A stretch of DNA of 64,000 bases from Pycnococcus provasolii (Eukaryota; Chlorophyta; Pseudoscourfieldiophyceae; Pseudoscourfieldiales; Pycnococcaceae). Positions 9,557 through 22,026 of this stretch are shown in pieces. Location of the stretch: the NCBI GenBank assembly GCA_938743325.2, contig OW568881.1, forward strand, positions 186,001 to 250,000. Reading direction: 5' to 3'. The notes under the pieces are model-generated. The model saw only the letters and a list, made by a program, of their open reading frames with translations, had not been told where the DNA came from and ran no database searches. A program made the translations under genes and the position numbers. The number at the start of each line of letters is the position of its first letter. The stretch's first letter is position 1.

Positions 9557-12500
9557 TCCCCCCTCTGCCCCTTTCATTTTTTTGTTTACGCGCGTTTTCT
9601 TCTGTGCGTCGTCGCCACGCTCTGACGCTCTTCCCCTCGTTTCTACACCGTTTCCAGGAGCTCGCGGCTTACCTGCGCACGGGCGCACTGCCGAAGGCGT
9701 CGCAACCGCCGGACGGCTCGGAGCGGCTGCTAGCCGAGCTGGCGGACGACGGCGACGACACAGCGCCGGAGGCTTCTGCTATGGGAACACCACTCGCGCC
9801 ACGCAGCTATACGCCCATGCCTCTCGCTCAGGGAGCACAGCTGCTGAGCGTCGGGCGACCGCACCCATACGTGCGCGCATTTCACGACAAAACCGCGGTG
9901 TACACGCTGGGTCTGGCGGTGGCTCGTCCGCTCGACGGGGCTCCGCCGCTTCCCGCGGCGCCGTCACTTGAACAGTGTTTGGACGGAGACTTAGGTGATC
10001 TTGATCAAACTCTTTGTCATCTGATGGAAGTGCTCGCATCGGAGAGTGGGCGCACGCCAACCTTTCGAGTTAGCTGCTTCGTCTCCTACGGAAAGCTGTG
10101 CCGTGCCGTGGCACGTCGGGAACAATCCGCCGCCGAGGCGGAGCGTGAGCTAGCAGATTCTATTGTGGAGGCCTCAGAATCTGCCACGGGAGAAACGGAC
10201 ACAGACCTAGCCGCACTCGTCGAAGCGGTGAAAGCAGGTTACGCGATACGGGCACCCGCCCCACTTGACGTCGGCTGCCTACCCCTTGCGGTCGTGGTGG
10301 AGGAAAGCGGGAACATCCAATGGAGCAGCGGCGATAGCGAGACGACGCTGACATGCCAGCTACAGGTTTCGCACTCATCCTCGAAGGAGGCTTGGCTTGC
10401 GGCGCAGGAAGCTCTTGTGGCGCGCGCTGAGGAGGAGAAAGAAAACGCTCACGGCGCCAAGGCTCTTCGCGGCAGCCGCAAGGAGAAGGCGGCGGCAAAG
10501 GCGAAGGGGGCGGCATCATCGGAAACAAAGGGCACTTCAGGTGGAGGGCAGGTGGCAAAAAAGCCAGCCACACTCTCAGGTAATCAGGCCTTCGGACTGG
10601 GGTATGCGCGAACGCGCAAGGCGATCATTCGCCGCATTGGTGACACCGCGACGCGAGAAAGGTGGCTTCCTCTGCTGATGGTCACCTCCGGGGAAGAGCA
10701 GCTGGAGCAAAGCCTGGCGCAGTTGCCACCGATGATGCCATCGCCGCCGCCGAAGGAGGGTGACCGTGCCGTGGTTGGAACAGCGGACGATCGGAATGGC
10801 GCACCCTCGGCAACTGACGCAACGGCTGACGCTCTCCTGCACGTGGAGCAGTGGTTTCTGCAATCCTTCGAGCTTGACACCGCCTGCCGCTCGACGCCAA
10901 CCAATGCGCTCGTGCACGTGCCGCGCGTTGACAGGTGCGACATATGCCGGTCAGATGAGGAGATTGATCGCAGCGTGATTGTGCAGTGTGCAGGATGTCT
11001 TTTGACGGTACACACAGAATGCTACCACATCGACATCTCGGCTTATGCGATGGGCAGCAGGCCGTGGCTTTGCGAAGTCTGCGAGAACCGCTCGCGAATA
11101 CCAGTGTCGTACGCTCGAAGTACTGTCGGCACGCTGAGGGATCCGCCTTGTGCCTTGTGCCCATCGATCGGCGGGGCGTACAAGGTTGTCAGCAGAGCGT
11201 CCAGCGAAAGCTGCGCCCGGGCACTTGCGGGAAAATCTGCCACCGCACGACGCAGCGAGATGTTCTACAAGACTCGCTACGTGCACAGCGTCTGCGCACT
11301 TTACATGCCAGAGGTTAGCTTCGAGCGCAACACGAAGGAGGAGGAGGAGAAGCAGCACGCGACCAATCCACCGACGCACGATCAGATCGCAAAGGGCAAT
11401 GAGCCTGCACCGCATATCCCGCCACCGCTGGACGCCACGCTGGATGGCATGGCGCCAAATGTGCACGTACGCGAGGAGCTCCACGGCATTGAGAAAGTCA
11501 ACAAACAACGCCGCGAGCTTCGGTGTGTCGTTTGCCAGCCAGAGAAGCGAAATGACGGCGACGCCGCAGATTGGCCGCCAGCATTCCCCGTCGTGCAGTG
11601 CAGTTTCAAGAAGTGCTACCTCGGCATGCATCCTCTCTGCGCCATCAACCACGCCGAGTTTGCCGCCGAATATGTATGTGCACGTGACGTGAAAGTGCTT
11701 CAAGACTGCGGCGTTCTTGGCGGAGAGTCCATCACTCGGCTGGAGGATGGGTCTTGCTTTGTCACGATGTGCAGAAAGCATGCGCCAGCTTTCAAGACGG
11801 AGATGGCGAAGATTCATTCGGCAGACAAGACGCCCGCAACTTTGCCTTCGAAGGATCAACACTCTGTGGAGGAGATGACAAAACAGCTCGGCGGGAGCTT
11901 GCGCGATGCGCCGGCGGCACCGGATTCGCAGATCACTGCACCGACGAGCAAGTCAGCGCGGGTGCTGTCTCCGCGCGATCCTATTCCCCCCGTGCCACGC
12001 GGTGCACCAAAGCCATCACCTGTATCATACCTGGTCGGGCCATGCGCAACGCGGCGCAAGCGCCTGCAGTCTCATCTGGCGTCGATGGCATCGCCGATTC
12101 TTGCAACTTCGTCGTGCCTTATTCCTGCATCAAACAGTATGGCTCACGACTGGAATGCTCTTCGTGGGCTAGGGCCGCAGCTTGGTGGGCCTTCGACGCT
12201 TGCCAACACGCCACGTCTTGAGTTGTGCCAAAGCCTTCATGCGAGCCGCATCACGCTCGTGCGCAGCTCAATCCACGGGAACGGTCTCGCCTGCAAGGTT
12301 GCCGTGCGACGTGGCGAGCTCGTCGTGGAGTACGTCGGGCAACTTGTGCGCAAATCGGTATCGGACCTCCGAGAGTTTCGCTCATACGACGCGTCGAATT
12401 GCGTAGGCGCTTCTGGGACGTACGTCTTCGGCCTTCCGCGGAGCTCGTACGCCGAGTCAGCTCACGTGGATGCGACGTTCTGCGGAAATGCCGCCCGGCT

Positions 12501-12702
12501 CGCGAATCATTCGTGCGAGCCTAATTGCTCCAGTCGAATCGTGGACGTCGGCGAAAATAGCTGCCGCGTGGCACTCTTCGCGCTGCGCGATATCGCAGCA
12601 TTCGAGGAGCTGACTTACGACTACCGCATGTCTAGCGAGGCGATCGACCTCGTGTGCCGCTGCGGCGCACCGTCGTGCCGTGGCACTGTGAATGTCAAGT
12701 AG
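7964..12702 (+). CDS. ATX1/trithorax-type histone H3K4 methyltransferase
   Basis: Exon 1 is 7964-9370 and exon 2 is 9658-12702. The phase-0 GT-AG intron is 9371-9657, giving 1,483 residues. Domains in order (approximate residues): a basic low-complexity leader with MDIRSFL, a near-duplicated 26-residue block (KRTTPAKRPIADV twice) and a poly-Gln tract; a Tudor-like domain (268-325, VQVIFDENLDSEAWYGGTV); PWWP (354-425, GEVVWQTIRGYPTWPARVV); FYRN-like (528-575); FYRC-like (from 589, split by an insert); PHD (895-942, CDICRSDEEIDR..HTECY); extended PHD (964-1174, CALC..CVVCQ..MHPLCAI..CRKHAP); SET (1333-1460, with NHSCEPNC and ELTYDYR); post-SET CRCGAPSCRG. This is the architecture of plant ATX1/ATX2. 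All SET cofactor and catalytic motifs are intact, so an active nuclear H3K4 methyltransferase is likely. The FYRN and FYRC calls are weaker than the others. Confidence 0.9.
9371..9657 (+). other. Intron of the ATX-like gene containing a poly-G/poly-C hairpin
   Basis: The donor is AAG|GTACGT and the acceptor TTTCCAG|GAG; the intron is 287 bp. Inside, 32 G (9449-9480) are followed by CGAAGCAGGCC (9481-9491), a 9-nt loop (9492-9500), GGCCTGCTTCG (9501-9511) and 43 C (9512-9554). The 11-bp arms are perfect inverse complements. With the flanking homopolymers they can form a stem of 43 bp. The homopolymer lengths may not be exact in the assembly. Confidence 0.9.
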
Positions 12703-12728
12703 TGCGGCACCGCCGACTTTAAGATTGC

Positions 12729-12900
12729 TTATTCAGTAATGGAATGAAATTTACTTCGTCCAACCAAGGTCTTCCATTCACACTCACCATCCAGCCCATT
12801 CAATCGCGCCATTCACGGCGCATTTGGACATGGCGCTGGTGAATTCGAAGGGTCTAGCAGGGCGCTTTTCATTGGCGTCGTGAGCGTTCCGAAACATTTA
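12729..12900 (+). repeat. Dispersed 3'-flanking repeat, copy B
   Basis: It begins TTATTCAGTAATGGAATGAAATTTACT, 26 bp after the SET-gene stop. It shares CCATTCACAC, CCCATTCA, GCGCCA, CATGGCGCTG, TTCGAAG and AGGGCGCTTTTC with copy C, in the same order. It lacks the GTTGTCGTC..ACCGTGCAT block present in copies A and C. It lies in the convergent gap before the wall-protein gene. Confidence 0.65.
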
Positions 12901-12930
12901 GACTACAAAACAAATGGCCGATTACACTTA

Positions 12931-15900
12931 CTAAACTTTGCTGATTTCTTCCTTTCCAAGAACGCCGCTGCCGCTGCCGCTGCCGAACACAAACGCCCGT
13001 GATCTTTGACCACTCTCGGTCCTACTCACCTCCCGAGGCGTGTAGCCTGTTTGCTCCCTCGCATGTCTACGTGCAGTATTCAGCTCATTCACCTTAGCTT
13101 CGGTACGTGGCGTGTACGGATGCATCGGCGAATCCGCTGGTGTGAACAAGAACATACTCTTCTCGAGCACAGTTTTCTTGCGACGATGCTCGAAATGCTC
13201 AACGATCCCAAGAACGACAATGACGACTTCGGTTAATACGAGCGCCGCTACCGCGGTAATGTGAAGTCCCTCCGCGAGCTGCATGGCACGCTCCGGTGGC
13301 ACTTGCAATTCCACTCCACCAGATCCGCGCATCGACATCGCCAGGGCGGCAAATCCACCCGAGGCGAGAGCACTGGACAGTGGCTGCCCCACATTGCTCA
13401 CAAATCGTTGATACGGGTGCAAGATGACGCACAATGTCGCGTCGAGGGCAAGGAAGGCTGAGGCTGCTACTGCGCCAGCCCGGGCACGTGCCACGGGGTC
13501 TTGCATGCCCGGAACACCTCCAATGGCACACGCGGCTGCCGCGCCAATTTGGAGCAGCAAGCTGATTGCTGGAAAGTACACATGCAATTGATGATTGGTG
13601 AGACTTATTCCGCGAAGCGTTTCAATTGGCGCCCCAAATCTCTCGACAAAGTTCACGGCGAGCCATCGCACATTTGGTTCCAGATCAGCTAATCGCCTTT
13701 CTGACAGCGAAACCCATTTCCCCGCTTCCTCGTTGCGTCGCGATTCGAAGCGGGCCAACCGCAGTGTCATCACTGCAATGAACGCAGACGCGAACACTGC
13801 TATCGCAGCAACGAGCAAGCCTATCGCAGCCTCAAAGTGAGCGAGACCATTCCTGTGCTTTTCTGACATCGTTGAAGCGCAGCATCCGAGTTCTGCCATA
13901 ACAGCGAGGGACGCAAGAGTGCAGGGGATAGCGACGAGCGTCACAACTGCAAGTTCCATGCGCGGAAAGTATAGCGTGGCTGGTGTGCACTCGACTTCAC
14001 GCTTCCGATTGCCGCCTTTTACTGCGCCACCACTGGCACGGGGAGTAGCATTCCAAACTTCCGATGGAGTTTCGTTCGCGATACGGCTTTCTGCTTTCTT
14101 TGCTTCGGCACGACGTCGCTGAAGAATCTTGTGGATGAAGGTGAACAGTAAGCGAATGATTTGTCCTGCAACAAAGGCAAACAACGTCCAGAAAAGAACG
14201 CGGTCAAGCAGCTCGGCAGAATTCAGCTGTACAAATTCAGACGAGTCATCATGCAGTCGTCGTCGGCGTCTCGCCGTGGACGACTTTGCCCACGGCGCGG
14301 ACTCGATGAGGTTGACAAAGGCCAGTCCTTCGTATGCCCCACTCTCTCGCTCGGCTTCGCTACGCGCCACTGCACCACCACGGAAGAGCCACGCAGTGGC
14401 TGCAACAACCTGCAGGCGCATGCAGAGGCGTATTGGGCTTCCGCTTGTCATGGCCGCCTGACTTCCGCCAGCGGCACCGCTGAAGAATACCTCCATCTGC
14501 GATGCAGCTACCGTTCCGGCTGCTACGGAAGCTCCGGCAGACGCCGCCACGACGGCAGAAGTACGCGCGGCCGGCGTCGAAAAGGGAGGGGCGGGAGGAG
14601 GAGGCGATGGAGGCGGAGGTGGGGGCGGAGACGGCGGCGGCGGTGGGGGAGGATGCGGTGGAGTGGGTGGCGGTGGGGGAGGTGGCGATGGCGGAGGAGA
14701 AGGAGGGGGAGACGGCGGCGGTGGAGGAGGCGGTGGTGAAGGCGGCGGGGGACACGCTGGCTTGTGTCCCGTGAACGTAAACGTGTATGTGCTCGCATCG
14801 CCAGCGCAGGTCGCCTCGCAGCACACCCTCAGTCGCATCGTCGTCGAACCACACGGAGGATAGATGAGTGTCGAATATGAAAGTTCCCTTTGTGGCTGTC
14901 CACGGCTCGAGACGGCGCATCCATTCTCAACCTCTTCGCACTCGACGAACAGGTACGACGAGTTCATCTTTGGGATGGCGTAGAACGTGATGGCTGGCCA
15001 CTCGTGCGCAATGCTCGCAAGCGACTCCGGGATGACTAGCGGGTAGTCTTTAACACCCGGAGTAAAGAACGGGAACTGCACGCCACCTCCAATCGACGCA
15101 GCAGGCGCTCCCTGGAGAATGTCCGGGAAATTGCGTGCACCAACTTCGCACACCTCGGAGCACTTCGCCTCACATGGTATCTGCACGGCGGCAATACCGT
15201 TCAGGGCGATCGGTGCATCTGGAGGAGGAGGCATGTTTGGTCGAGGAGGAGGAGGAAGAGGAGGAGACGGCCGCGATGGCGGTGGGGGAGGCAGTGGAGG
15301 CGAAGGAGGCGGTGGGCATGCTGGCTTGTGTCCCGTGAACGTAAACGTGTACGTGCTATTATCGCCGACGCAGTCAGCATCGCAGCATACGGTAACGTGC
15401 ACCGTCGTCGGACCGCAGTCTGGGTAGTGGATCGTCGTGTATGACAGCTCCTGAACCGGTCCTGGATCTGATACCTCGCATCCGTCCTCTTCGCACTTGA
15501 CGAACAGGTACGACGAGTTCATCTTTGGGATGGCGTAGAACGTGATGGCTGGCCACTCGTGCGCAATGCTCGCAAGCGACTCCGGGATGACTAGCGGGTA
15601 GTCTTTAACACCCGGAGTAAAGAACGGGAACTGCACGCCACCTCCAATCGACGCAGCAGGCGCTCCCTGGAGAATGTCCGGGAAATTGCGTGCACCAACT
15701 TCGCACACCTCGGAGCACTTCGCCTCACATGGTATCTGCACGGCGGCAATACCGTTCAGGGCGATCGGTGCATCTGGAGGAGGAGGGGGAGTCGGTGGTG
15801 GAGGATTTGGCGGTGGCGGCGGAGGTGGTGGCGGCGGCGGCGATGGCGGTGGGGGAGGCAGTGGAGGCGAAGGAGGCGGTGGGCATGCTGGCTTGTGTCC

Positions 15901-18900
15901 CGTGAACGTAAACGTGTACGTGCTATTATCGCCGACGCAGTCAGCATCGCAGCATACGGTAACGTGCACCGTCGTCGGACCGCAGTCTGGGTAGTGGATC
16001 GTCGTGTATGACAGCTCCTGAACCGGTCCTGGATCTGATACCTCGCATCCGTCCTCTTCGCACTTGACGGACAGGTACGACGAGTTCATCTTTGGGATGG
16101 CGTAGAACGTGATGGCTGGCCACTCGTGCGCAATGCTCGCAAGCGACTCCGGGATGACTAGCGGGTAGTCTTTAACCCCCGGAGTAAAGAATGGGAGCTG
16201 AATTCCATCACCAACAGATGCCAAGAACCCACTCAAGACACCCGTTGGGTAGTTTCGTGCTCCAACCTCACACAGCTCAGAACACTTTGCCACGCACGAC
16301 ATCTGAACCGAGTCGATCGCGTTCGCGGTGATAGGAGCATCCGGCGGCGGCGGAGGACTTGGCGGCGGTGGTGGTGGCGGTGGTGGGGGAGGAGGGGGAG
16401 GAGGGGGAGGACTAGGTGGTGGTGGCGGCAGCGGCGGCGGCGGCGGCGGCGGTGGCGATGGCGGCGGCGGCGGAGGTGGACTTGGTGGCGGTGGTGGCAA
16501 CGGCGGCAATGGAGGCGGCGAGGGCGGCGGCGGAGGAGGAGGCGATGGTGGTGGAAGCGGCGGAGGGGATGGAGGAGGAGGGGGAGGAGGAGGAGGCAAC
16601 GGTGGTGGCGGACTTACGGAAGGTATCTGCGGCGGTGGTGGCGACGGCGGCGGATGTGGTGGACTTGGTGGCGGTGGAGGTGGCGGCGGCAGCAGCGGCG
16701 GCGTTGGTGGGTTTGGCGAAGACGGAGGACTCGGTGGTTGGTCAGGAGGTGGGGGCGACACGCACTGAGCAAGAACAGGAACTGCTGGCAATGGGCTTGG
16801 CGGTGGCGGGCTCGGCGGCGGGGGTGGAGGTGGAAGCGCGGCAGGAGCGCCACACCATGGTATAGCAGCGTCGGCTGTGATCTCAGCCTGCCGCGCTGTC
16901 TCTGCAGTATGCCATGCATTCCATTCTGCTGACCCACCGTCAAAGCAAAGTTCGACTGACCAGTGGCGCAGCTCACCTGTCCCTGCACAGCCATGACAAA
17001 TAGCTCCTATGCGAATCTTACCCGCGGTTGTACCGAGGTTTGTGCTGGTGACCAAGTCGTTCAGTGTAGTTCCTGAAGGGGTATATCCGTTGAATGGCAA
17101 CCAAGTACCAGTGAAAGGCATCTCACATGGATCCGTCGTGGTCACCTTGTTCGTAGCGGTATCCGTAAAGCATGCGTCGCGCATGTGCGTTCCAACATTA
17201 CCCTGCTGCTGCGTCATTCGCACGTGAGGTCCCGAGACAGCAGGATTTAGCACGCGGAGCTGAAGCTCTTCAAATCCCGTGGAATAATCCGCATCCACAA
17301 TGCAGATCGTCACATTCACGAATGTCCAGCTCGCATCCGCGTAGTCTGCTGAAATATCAATCTCATCCAAATTAAAGTTATTAGAGCCGGATGGAAAAGA
17401 GTTGGTCTCACGCGATTCCCATTTCGTGCAGATTGGCGGAGGTTCAGCCGCAGGTGGTCCAAACTCCTCAACAGTGAAGTTCCACACCTCTCCTGGATAA
17501 ACACTTCCATCTGACATGAAGGTATCCACGCGCCAGTACACGGTGCGTCCTCGACGCATGAGTGAAGAAGGTGGCGTGCACACGTTATTCCACTCTCCAG
17601 TCAGCGTGCACGTAGGCGTCGTCATGGCAGCTAGATTCGCCTCGGAGCAGGCAGCATAAGCGCGATGTGAGGTTGGCACTGCCAAGTCCGTCATCCCCGC
17701 TAGCCACATCAAATCTGCATCCATCTTCACGCCAGTGTTGCCAGAAGGCGGCACGGGCACGCTCGCTCGATATTCACGCCTTCCTGGGATCCAGTACTTC
17801 GTCGGATCTGAAATCTCGTATGCTCCGATGGCAGACGTGACGAAGTTGGAACCAGTCTTAGGCCTAAAATCCCAGTTCGCGGGATCCCGTAATTCGTCGA
17901 ACAGGTATCCGGCCGAATTTCCTGCAATCCCTGGGTAAGCGTATGACCCATCACCAAAGCCGTTGTCGACATTTGAGGTGCTTGGGCTCGCTGTGCCACC
18001 TCCCTGAAGTCCCTTGAATGACTCCATGGCATTCATCTTGATTGTGTTCTGTCGTCCCTCGAATGTTGCATCATCGCCCGTCACGCAGCAAACATCAGGC
18101 TGGCTAGGACAGTATGTATTTCCTGGTCCTCCCGCAAGGCAGTTGCAAGTGCCCTCGATAAATTCATTATACATTGTGATGTCGTAGATGTTTGAACCTT
18201 CGTCATCGATGCCACCAGCCTGGTTGCCAACACCGGACCAGAATATCGTGTTGCGCTCCACCGTGTGATTGTTTCCCTTCACGGAAAGGCCTGACGTCCA
18301 CCACATGACGTTCTCCGTCGCTGTGCCGTGGAATCCCCAAGCTATGGATAAAGTTTGAGTGTGTGATGTTAGTGATTGATGTTTGGTCCATCACGGCTGT
18401 ACTTAGTGGTAAACTTACTATCTCCTGTAAGACCGTTGCAGTCCTTCTGATCACGGTCAAAGCGCAGACCTCGTTTCGATGTCCTTTCCGCGCGTGAGTC
18501 ATGAAGCCAGTTCCGGTGATAAACGATTCCATAACGCACGGCGTTGTAGTCGTTCGCAATCGTCGGAGGTTGGCCGAGAGGATTCGGCCACCCGCTGCAC
18601 GCCGTGCCATCCCAAGAGCACCCCGCGAGCATGCCGCACGCAAATGCATCACTCACACGAGTACTGTCGTCGCATAAATCAGGAGTAAAGCGCGACGACT
18701 TTGCATCGACTTCCCAGCGGTCATGTGCACTGGTCTGTATCAGCGCGCCGTCCTGCTGCAGATCCTTGTTGTGATGCACATGGTTCAGTTCCATCAAGCT
18801 GTTCTTATCGGCGCGAATTCCTGCCGATGGACCAAAGTGTGCAATGGTGTTACGCTTGATGATCGTGGGGTTGACGTTCGTACCTGAGCCCGATATCAAA

Positions 18901-20369
18901 GCAAAGGCTCCCGTGCCAAAAGTCTGCGTGCTATCGCAAATTGACAGGTCGCGCGACGCGAGTGTGTCAGCGGCGTTATCCCCGAGAGGGCCGCCAGTTG
19001 GCCAGCAGGGAATCGCGGTGACGCAGCTCCAATCATTCCAAAGGAATTGCGAGTTTTCGATAATGTTTCCAGCACCGCGCGCGTAGAACTGCGGGTCGGA
19101 TTCCCCGCCGTAGAACGTGCAGTTGAACAACTTGTTGTCCGTGAAAGCGTTGATGTTCTTCTGATAAAGCGTCGTCGGGTGAAGGTATTCAACGTCGCCA
19201 AGCATGCGCTTTTGCGCCGACCCGAATTCGAACCGCAGCGAGTGGTAGGTAATGCCAGTGACGTCGTCGTTCCAGCCAACTGATGCAGCCCACACCGTGG
19301 TCATGAAAAATTTTATTTTCTCGAGCCTGAGATTCGTCGTATCGCAGATTCGAATCGCGTAATCCTGCACGCGAATTTGCACTCGCAGCGTCGCGGGGTT
19401 CACGTCGCCGCGTGTCTTGACGTGAATTTTCCTCGTCGACTGATCGTACCACCACTCCGTCTCGGTGTCGAGGAACTCGAGTTTGTTCTCGAGATAATAC
19501 GACACATCCTCGGGAACGAACTTGCTGAACGACCACTTCGGGTGCTTGTAGTAGTACAGCGTGTTCGTGCCTCGCGTGTGGCTGTTGATTGTTTGCACGA
19601 ACGTGTACCAGTGGCCAATGTTGAGGATAGCGCTCGCGCCGGTGGCGTCGATGTTCGCGGCGGCGAGGCTTGGCGAGCCGCTGTCAACAACCGACGACAG
19701 CACGCTTGGGTCGTCGACGTACGTGCTCGCTGCCGTGCTTTTTGCCCACGCGGTTTCGTACGAGAATGCTGAGCGATCCTCGAAGTACCCGTTAGGCCAT
19801 CGTGCGTTCATGTAGAGCTCTCCTCCGACGTACAGCTGCCACGGGTGTTCGTGCGTGTTTGGCAGCGTCGCACTCCAGTGGTCTGCGGCTGCGCCGTTGT
19901 TCGTCGGGTCGGCGGTCGTCCACATCCAGTCGGAGGCGGACAGCGTGAGGTCGTCTGTGCCAACGATTGTCACTTCCTCTTCTCCGTATCCACCAATGAC
20001 GTATGGGTCTGCAGCTGTTCCGTGCAGGTGCTCGACGAACGCGGTGTTCATGCGGTACTCTCCCCCTCTGAGTCGACACTCCGATCCCGGGTCTTCGGCC
20101 GCGAGCAGCTGCACGCACCTCTGCAGCGTGGCGAGCGGTACGGCCAGTGTGGTGCCCGCGTTCGCGTCCGAGCCTCCGGTGCTGGCGACGTACAGCGTGC
20201 GAGGGGCGGCGAAGGCGGGACTTACCACGAAGAATACGCCTAAGAATAAAGGTAGCAAGAGACGACATCTCTGAGGAGAGGCCCGAAGAAGAAGAGGCCG
20301 CCACCACCGCCAATGCGTGGGCAAACCCGCATCCCCGCTAACCCGCAGCCACTCAGACAAAGCCATCAT
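12931..20369 (-). CDS. Giant wall-type protein: beta-helix, P-domain, proline tracts, cadherin-like repeats, polytopic C-terminus
   Basis: Exon 1 is 20369-18419 and exon 2 is 18341-12931, with a 77-bp intron (GTAAGT...CATAG). Splicing joins the frames as GDTWGFHGTATEN; the product is 2,453 residues. Order: a signal anchor (LLLPLFLGVFFVVSPAFA); a right-handed parallel beta-helix region starting TLYVASTGGSDANAGTT, as in secreted polysaccharide-binding or lyase-like proteins; a region resembling a proprotein-convertase P-domain (about 957-1117); a long (P)nS tract as in pherophorins and extensins; three units with FFTPGVKDYPLVIPESLASI separated by more proline tracts; then about six hydrophobic helices from residue about 2030 and a cytoplasmic tail. 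It is probably a cell-wall or surface protein held in the plasma membrane. Whether it is an enzyme is unknown. TTACA at 12922-12926 gives TGTAA on this strand just after the stop. Confidence 0.8.
14940..16095 (-). repeat. Near-identical tandem coding repeat (cadherin-like unit)
   Basis: Bases about 14945-15235 recur 555 bp further on, at about 15500-15790. Bases about 15274-15505 recur 567 bp on, at about 15841-16070. The copies look virtually identical at the DNA level; a visible difference is GACGAACAGG versus GACGGACAGG. The two periods differ because the proline-tract linkers differ in length. A third unit (about 16070-16340) and the outer parts of the first are more diverged. This points to a recent duplication or ongoing gene conversion inside the wall-protein gene. 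Confidence 0.85.
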
Positions 20370-22026
20370 CACCACCACCACCAAAGGGGCCAACCAACAG
20401 CCGAGCCAACCAACAGCCGGTGAACCAACGGCCACTCAACCAACGAAGGGCCACTCAACCAACGGCCACTCAACGAAGGGCCACTCGAGTAGCCCGACAA
20501 GCTTAAGACAAGACGACAAGACGACAAGTCGACAAGACGACAAGACGAACAAGGGAATAATGACGATCAGGAGAAGCGCACACCACACGCACACCCGCAC
20601 GCACGCAATCCCGCACGCAGCTGGCCTTGTTGGGATCTATCCCACTAAACCACTACGGGTACGGGTACGACAACGTGGCACAAAACACAAAACAAGAATA
20701 GCGTTGCGCACAGTCTACGGCAACGCGATCACGGACGGGCCTTGCAAATGGCCTGAAGCCTTAACCCCGAAACGCTAAACCCCAAACCCCGAACCGCTAA
20801 ACCCCATTTTCAAGGTTGGAAACCTCTAAGCCTTATTTGCTCTCTGCTTTGCCCTGTTACTTGGCCCTGTTACTTGGCCCTTGGCCCTTGGCACTTGGGC
20901 CTTGGCCGGCGCCTTTTCTTTTGGATGGGAAGGGGAAGAGTCAGTCCCTTGAGGGTTGTTGGGACGGACGACGTCACCGTGACCATGACCATGGTGAGTG
21001 GTCTCGTGCTCGTTTTCCCCTCCATTTCGCAATTGGCAAGCCTGGGAGGGCGAGGAGTAGGTGGCTCCTCGTTTTTGTTGTCTCTCCTCCTCCTCCTCCT
21101 GCCCCCTGGCTCCTGCACGTACTGTACTTCACGGACGGAAACGGAGAACTGGAGCACGAGGGCCTATCGGCGTTCTCGGCGTTCTCGCCTGGTTCCTCGC
21201 CAGGAGGAATCCTCGGATTCGTCCTGGTGCCTGGCAGGAGGGGATCCCCTCCCCTCCCCTCCCAAACGTGCTCCTCCTCATCGCTCGAGCACATCGTCGC
21301 TCGTCATGGCAATTATCTCGACGCCAATGATCTCGACGCCTCCAATCGGACGAACGACATTCCATGCATCCACCGGATCCACTGGATCCTTCAAGCCTTG
21401 AAGGAGGGGGCACCCGTTCGACAAATAAGGCATGCGACGCGCCAATCCCCATTTGTTACCTACTTGGCCTAAAATATTGTTGTTTGCCGAGCGAGTGGCA
21501 ACCCAAGCAAGAGCAAGAGCAAGAGGCAAAAGTCGTCTGGTGTCGTCGTCTACCTTACTGTCGTCGTGCGATGCATGCATTGGAGCCATGGACGGGATCC
21601 TGAGGCTCCTCCTCGTTGTTGTCATCATTGTTAAATGTTGAGTTGTTGGTTTTTTCCTTTCATTTTCAAGCTCGTTCGGCTCGTTCGAGGTCGTGCGACT
21701 TTCCCTCGAAAGTCTCGCGTAGTCTCGAACGCGAAGTCTCGAAGTCAGTCTCGAACGGGAAGGGAAGTTCGGGTGAGTGAACCTGGTGAGTGAGTGGTGA
21801 GCTGGCCTTGAAGTCGGTGTCCTGGAACGAGTCGTCTTGAAGCCGACGACGTCCTCATTAGACCATTAGACGTCTTCGAGGCATTCCACTACGCCCTGAC
21901 TCATTTTCATTTTCACTCCTTGGCAGGCAGGGGTTGAGTCACAGACCTATATAGGTATTCGGCTGCTCGTTGTAGGCTTACGGTAACCTTCTCACGAGTA
22001 AGCCTTCTACGATCAAAAAGCCATAC
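20370..22026. other. Divergent intergenic region with simple repeats
   Basis: This 1.66-kb region lies between the wall-protein gene (minus) and the bestrophin gene (plus). Contents: diverged tandem units around CAACCAACGGCCACT (about 20396-20490); a GACAAGAC tandem (about 20506-20553); degenerate telomere-like sequence with AAACCCCAAACCCCGAA (about 20760-20810); a GGCCCTTGGC-type tract near 20870-20905; and repeated TCTCGAA motifs near 21690-21770. TATATA at 21948-21953 lies about 75 bp before the bestrophin ATG and is a plausible TATA box. No convincing gene. Confidence 0.5.
21947..21955 (+). promoter_or_regulatory. Putative TATA box of the bestrophin gene
   Basis: CTATATAGG is centred about 76 bp upstream of the ATG at 22027. 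It stands out in G+C-rich flanking sequence. The position fits a core promoter with a short 5' leader, but the start site is not known. Confidence 0.4.

Noticed and set aside
8981-9688. 235-codon minus-strand open frame with poly-Gly and poly-Pro
   Set aside because: Antisense of the PWWP exon and read-through of the homopolymer intron.
16328-16768. Gly-rich plus-strand open frame
   Set aside because: It is the antisense of the proline-tract (CCN)n coding DNA of the wall-protein gene.
20816-21472. 218-codon plus-strand open frame in the wall protein/bestrophin gap
   Set aside because: Low-complexity Leu/Pro-rich start from a CCTTGGCC tract, no domain, overlapping open frames in other phases; likely chance.
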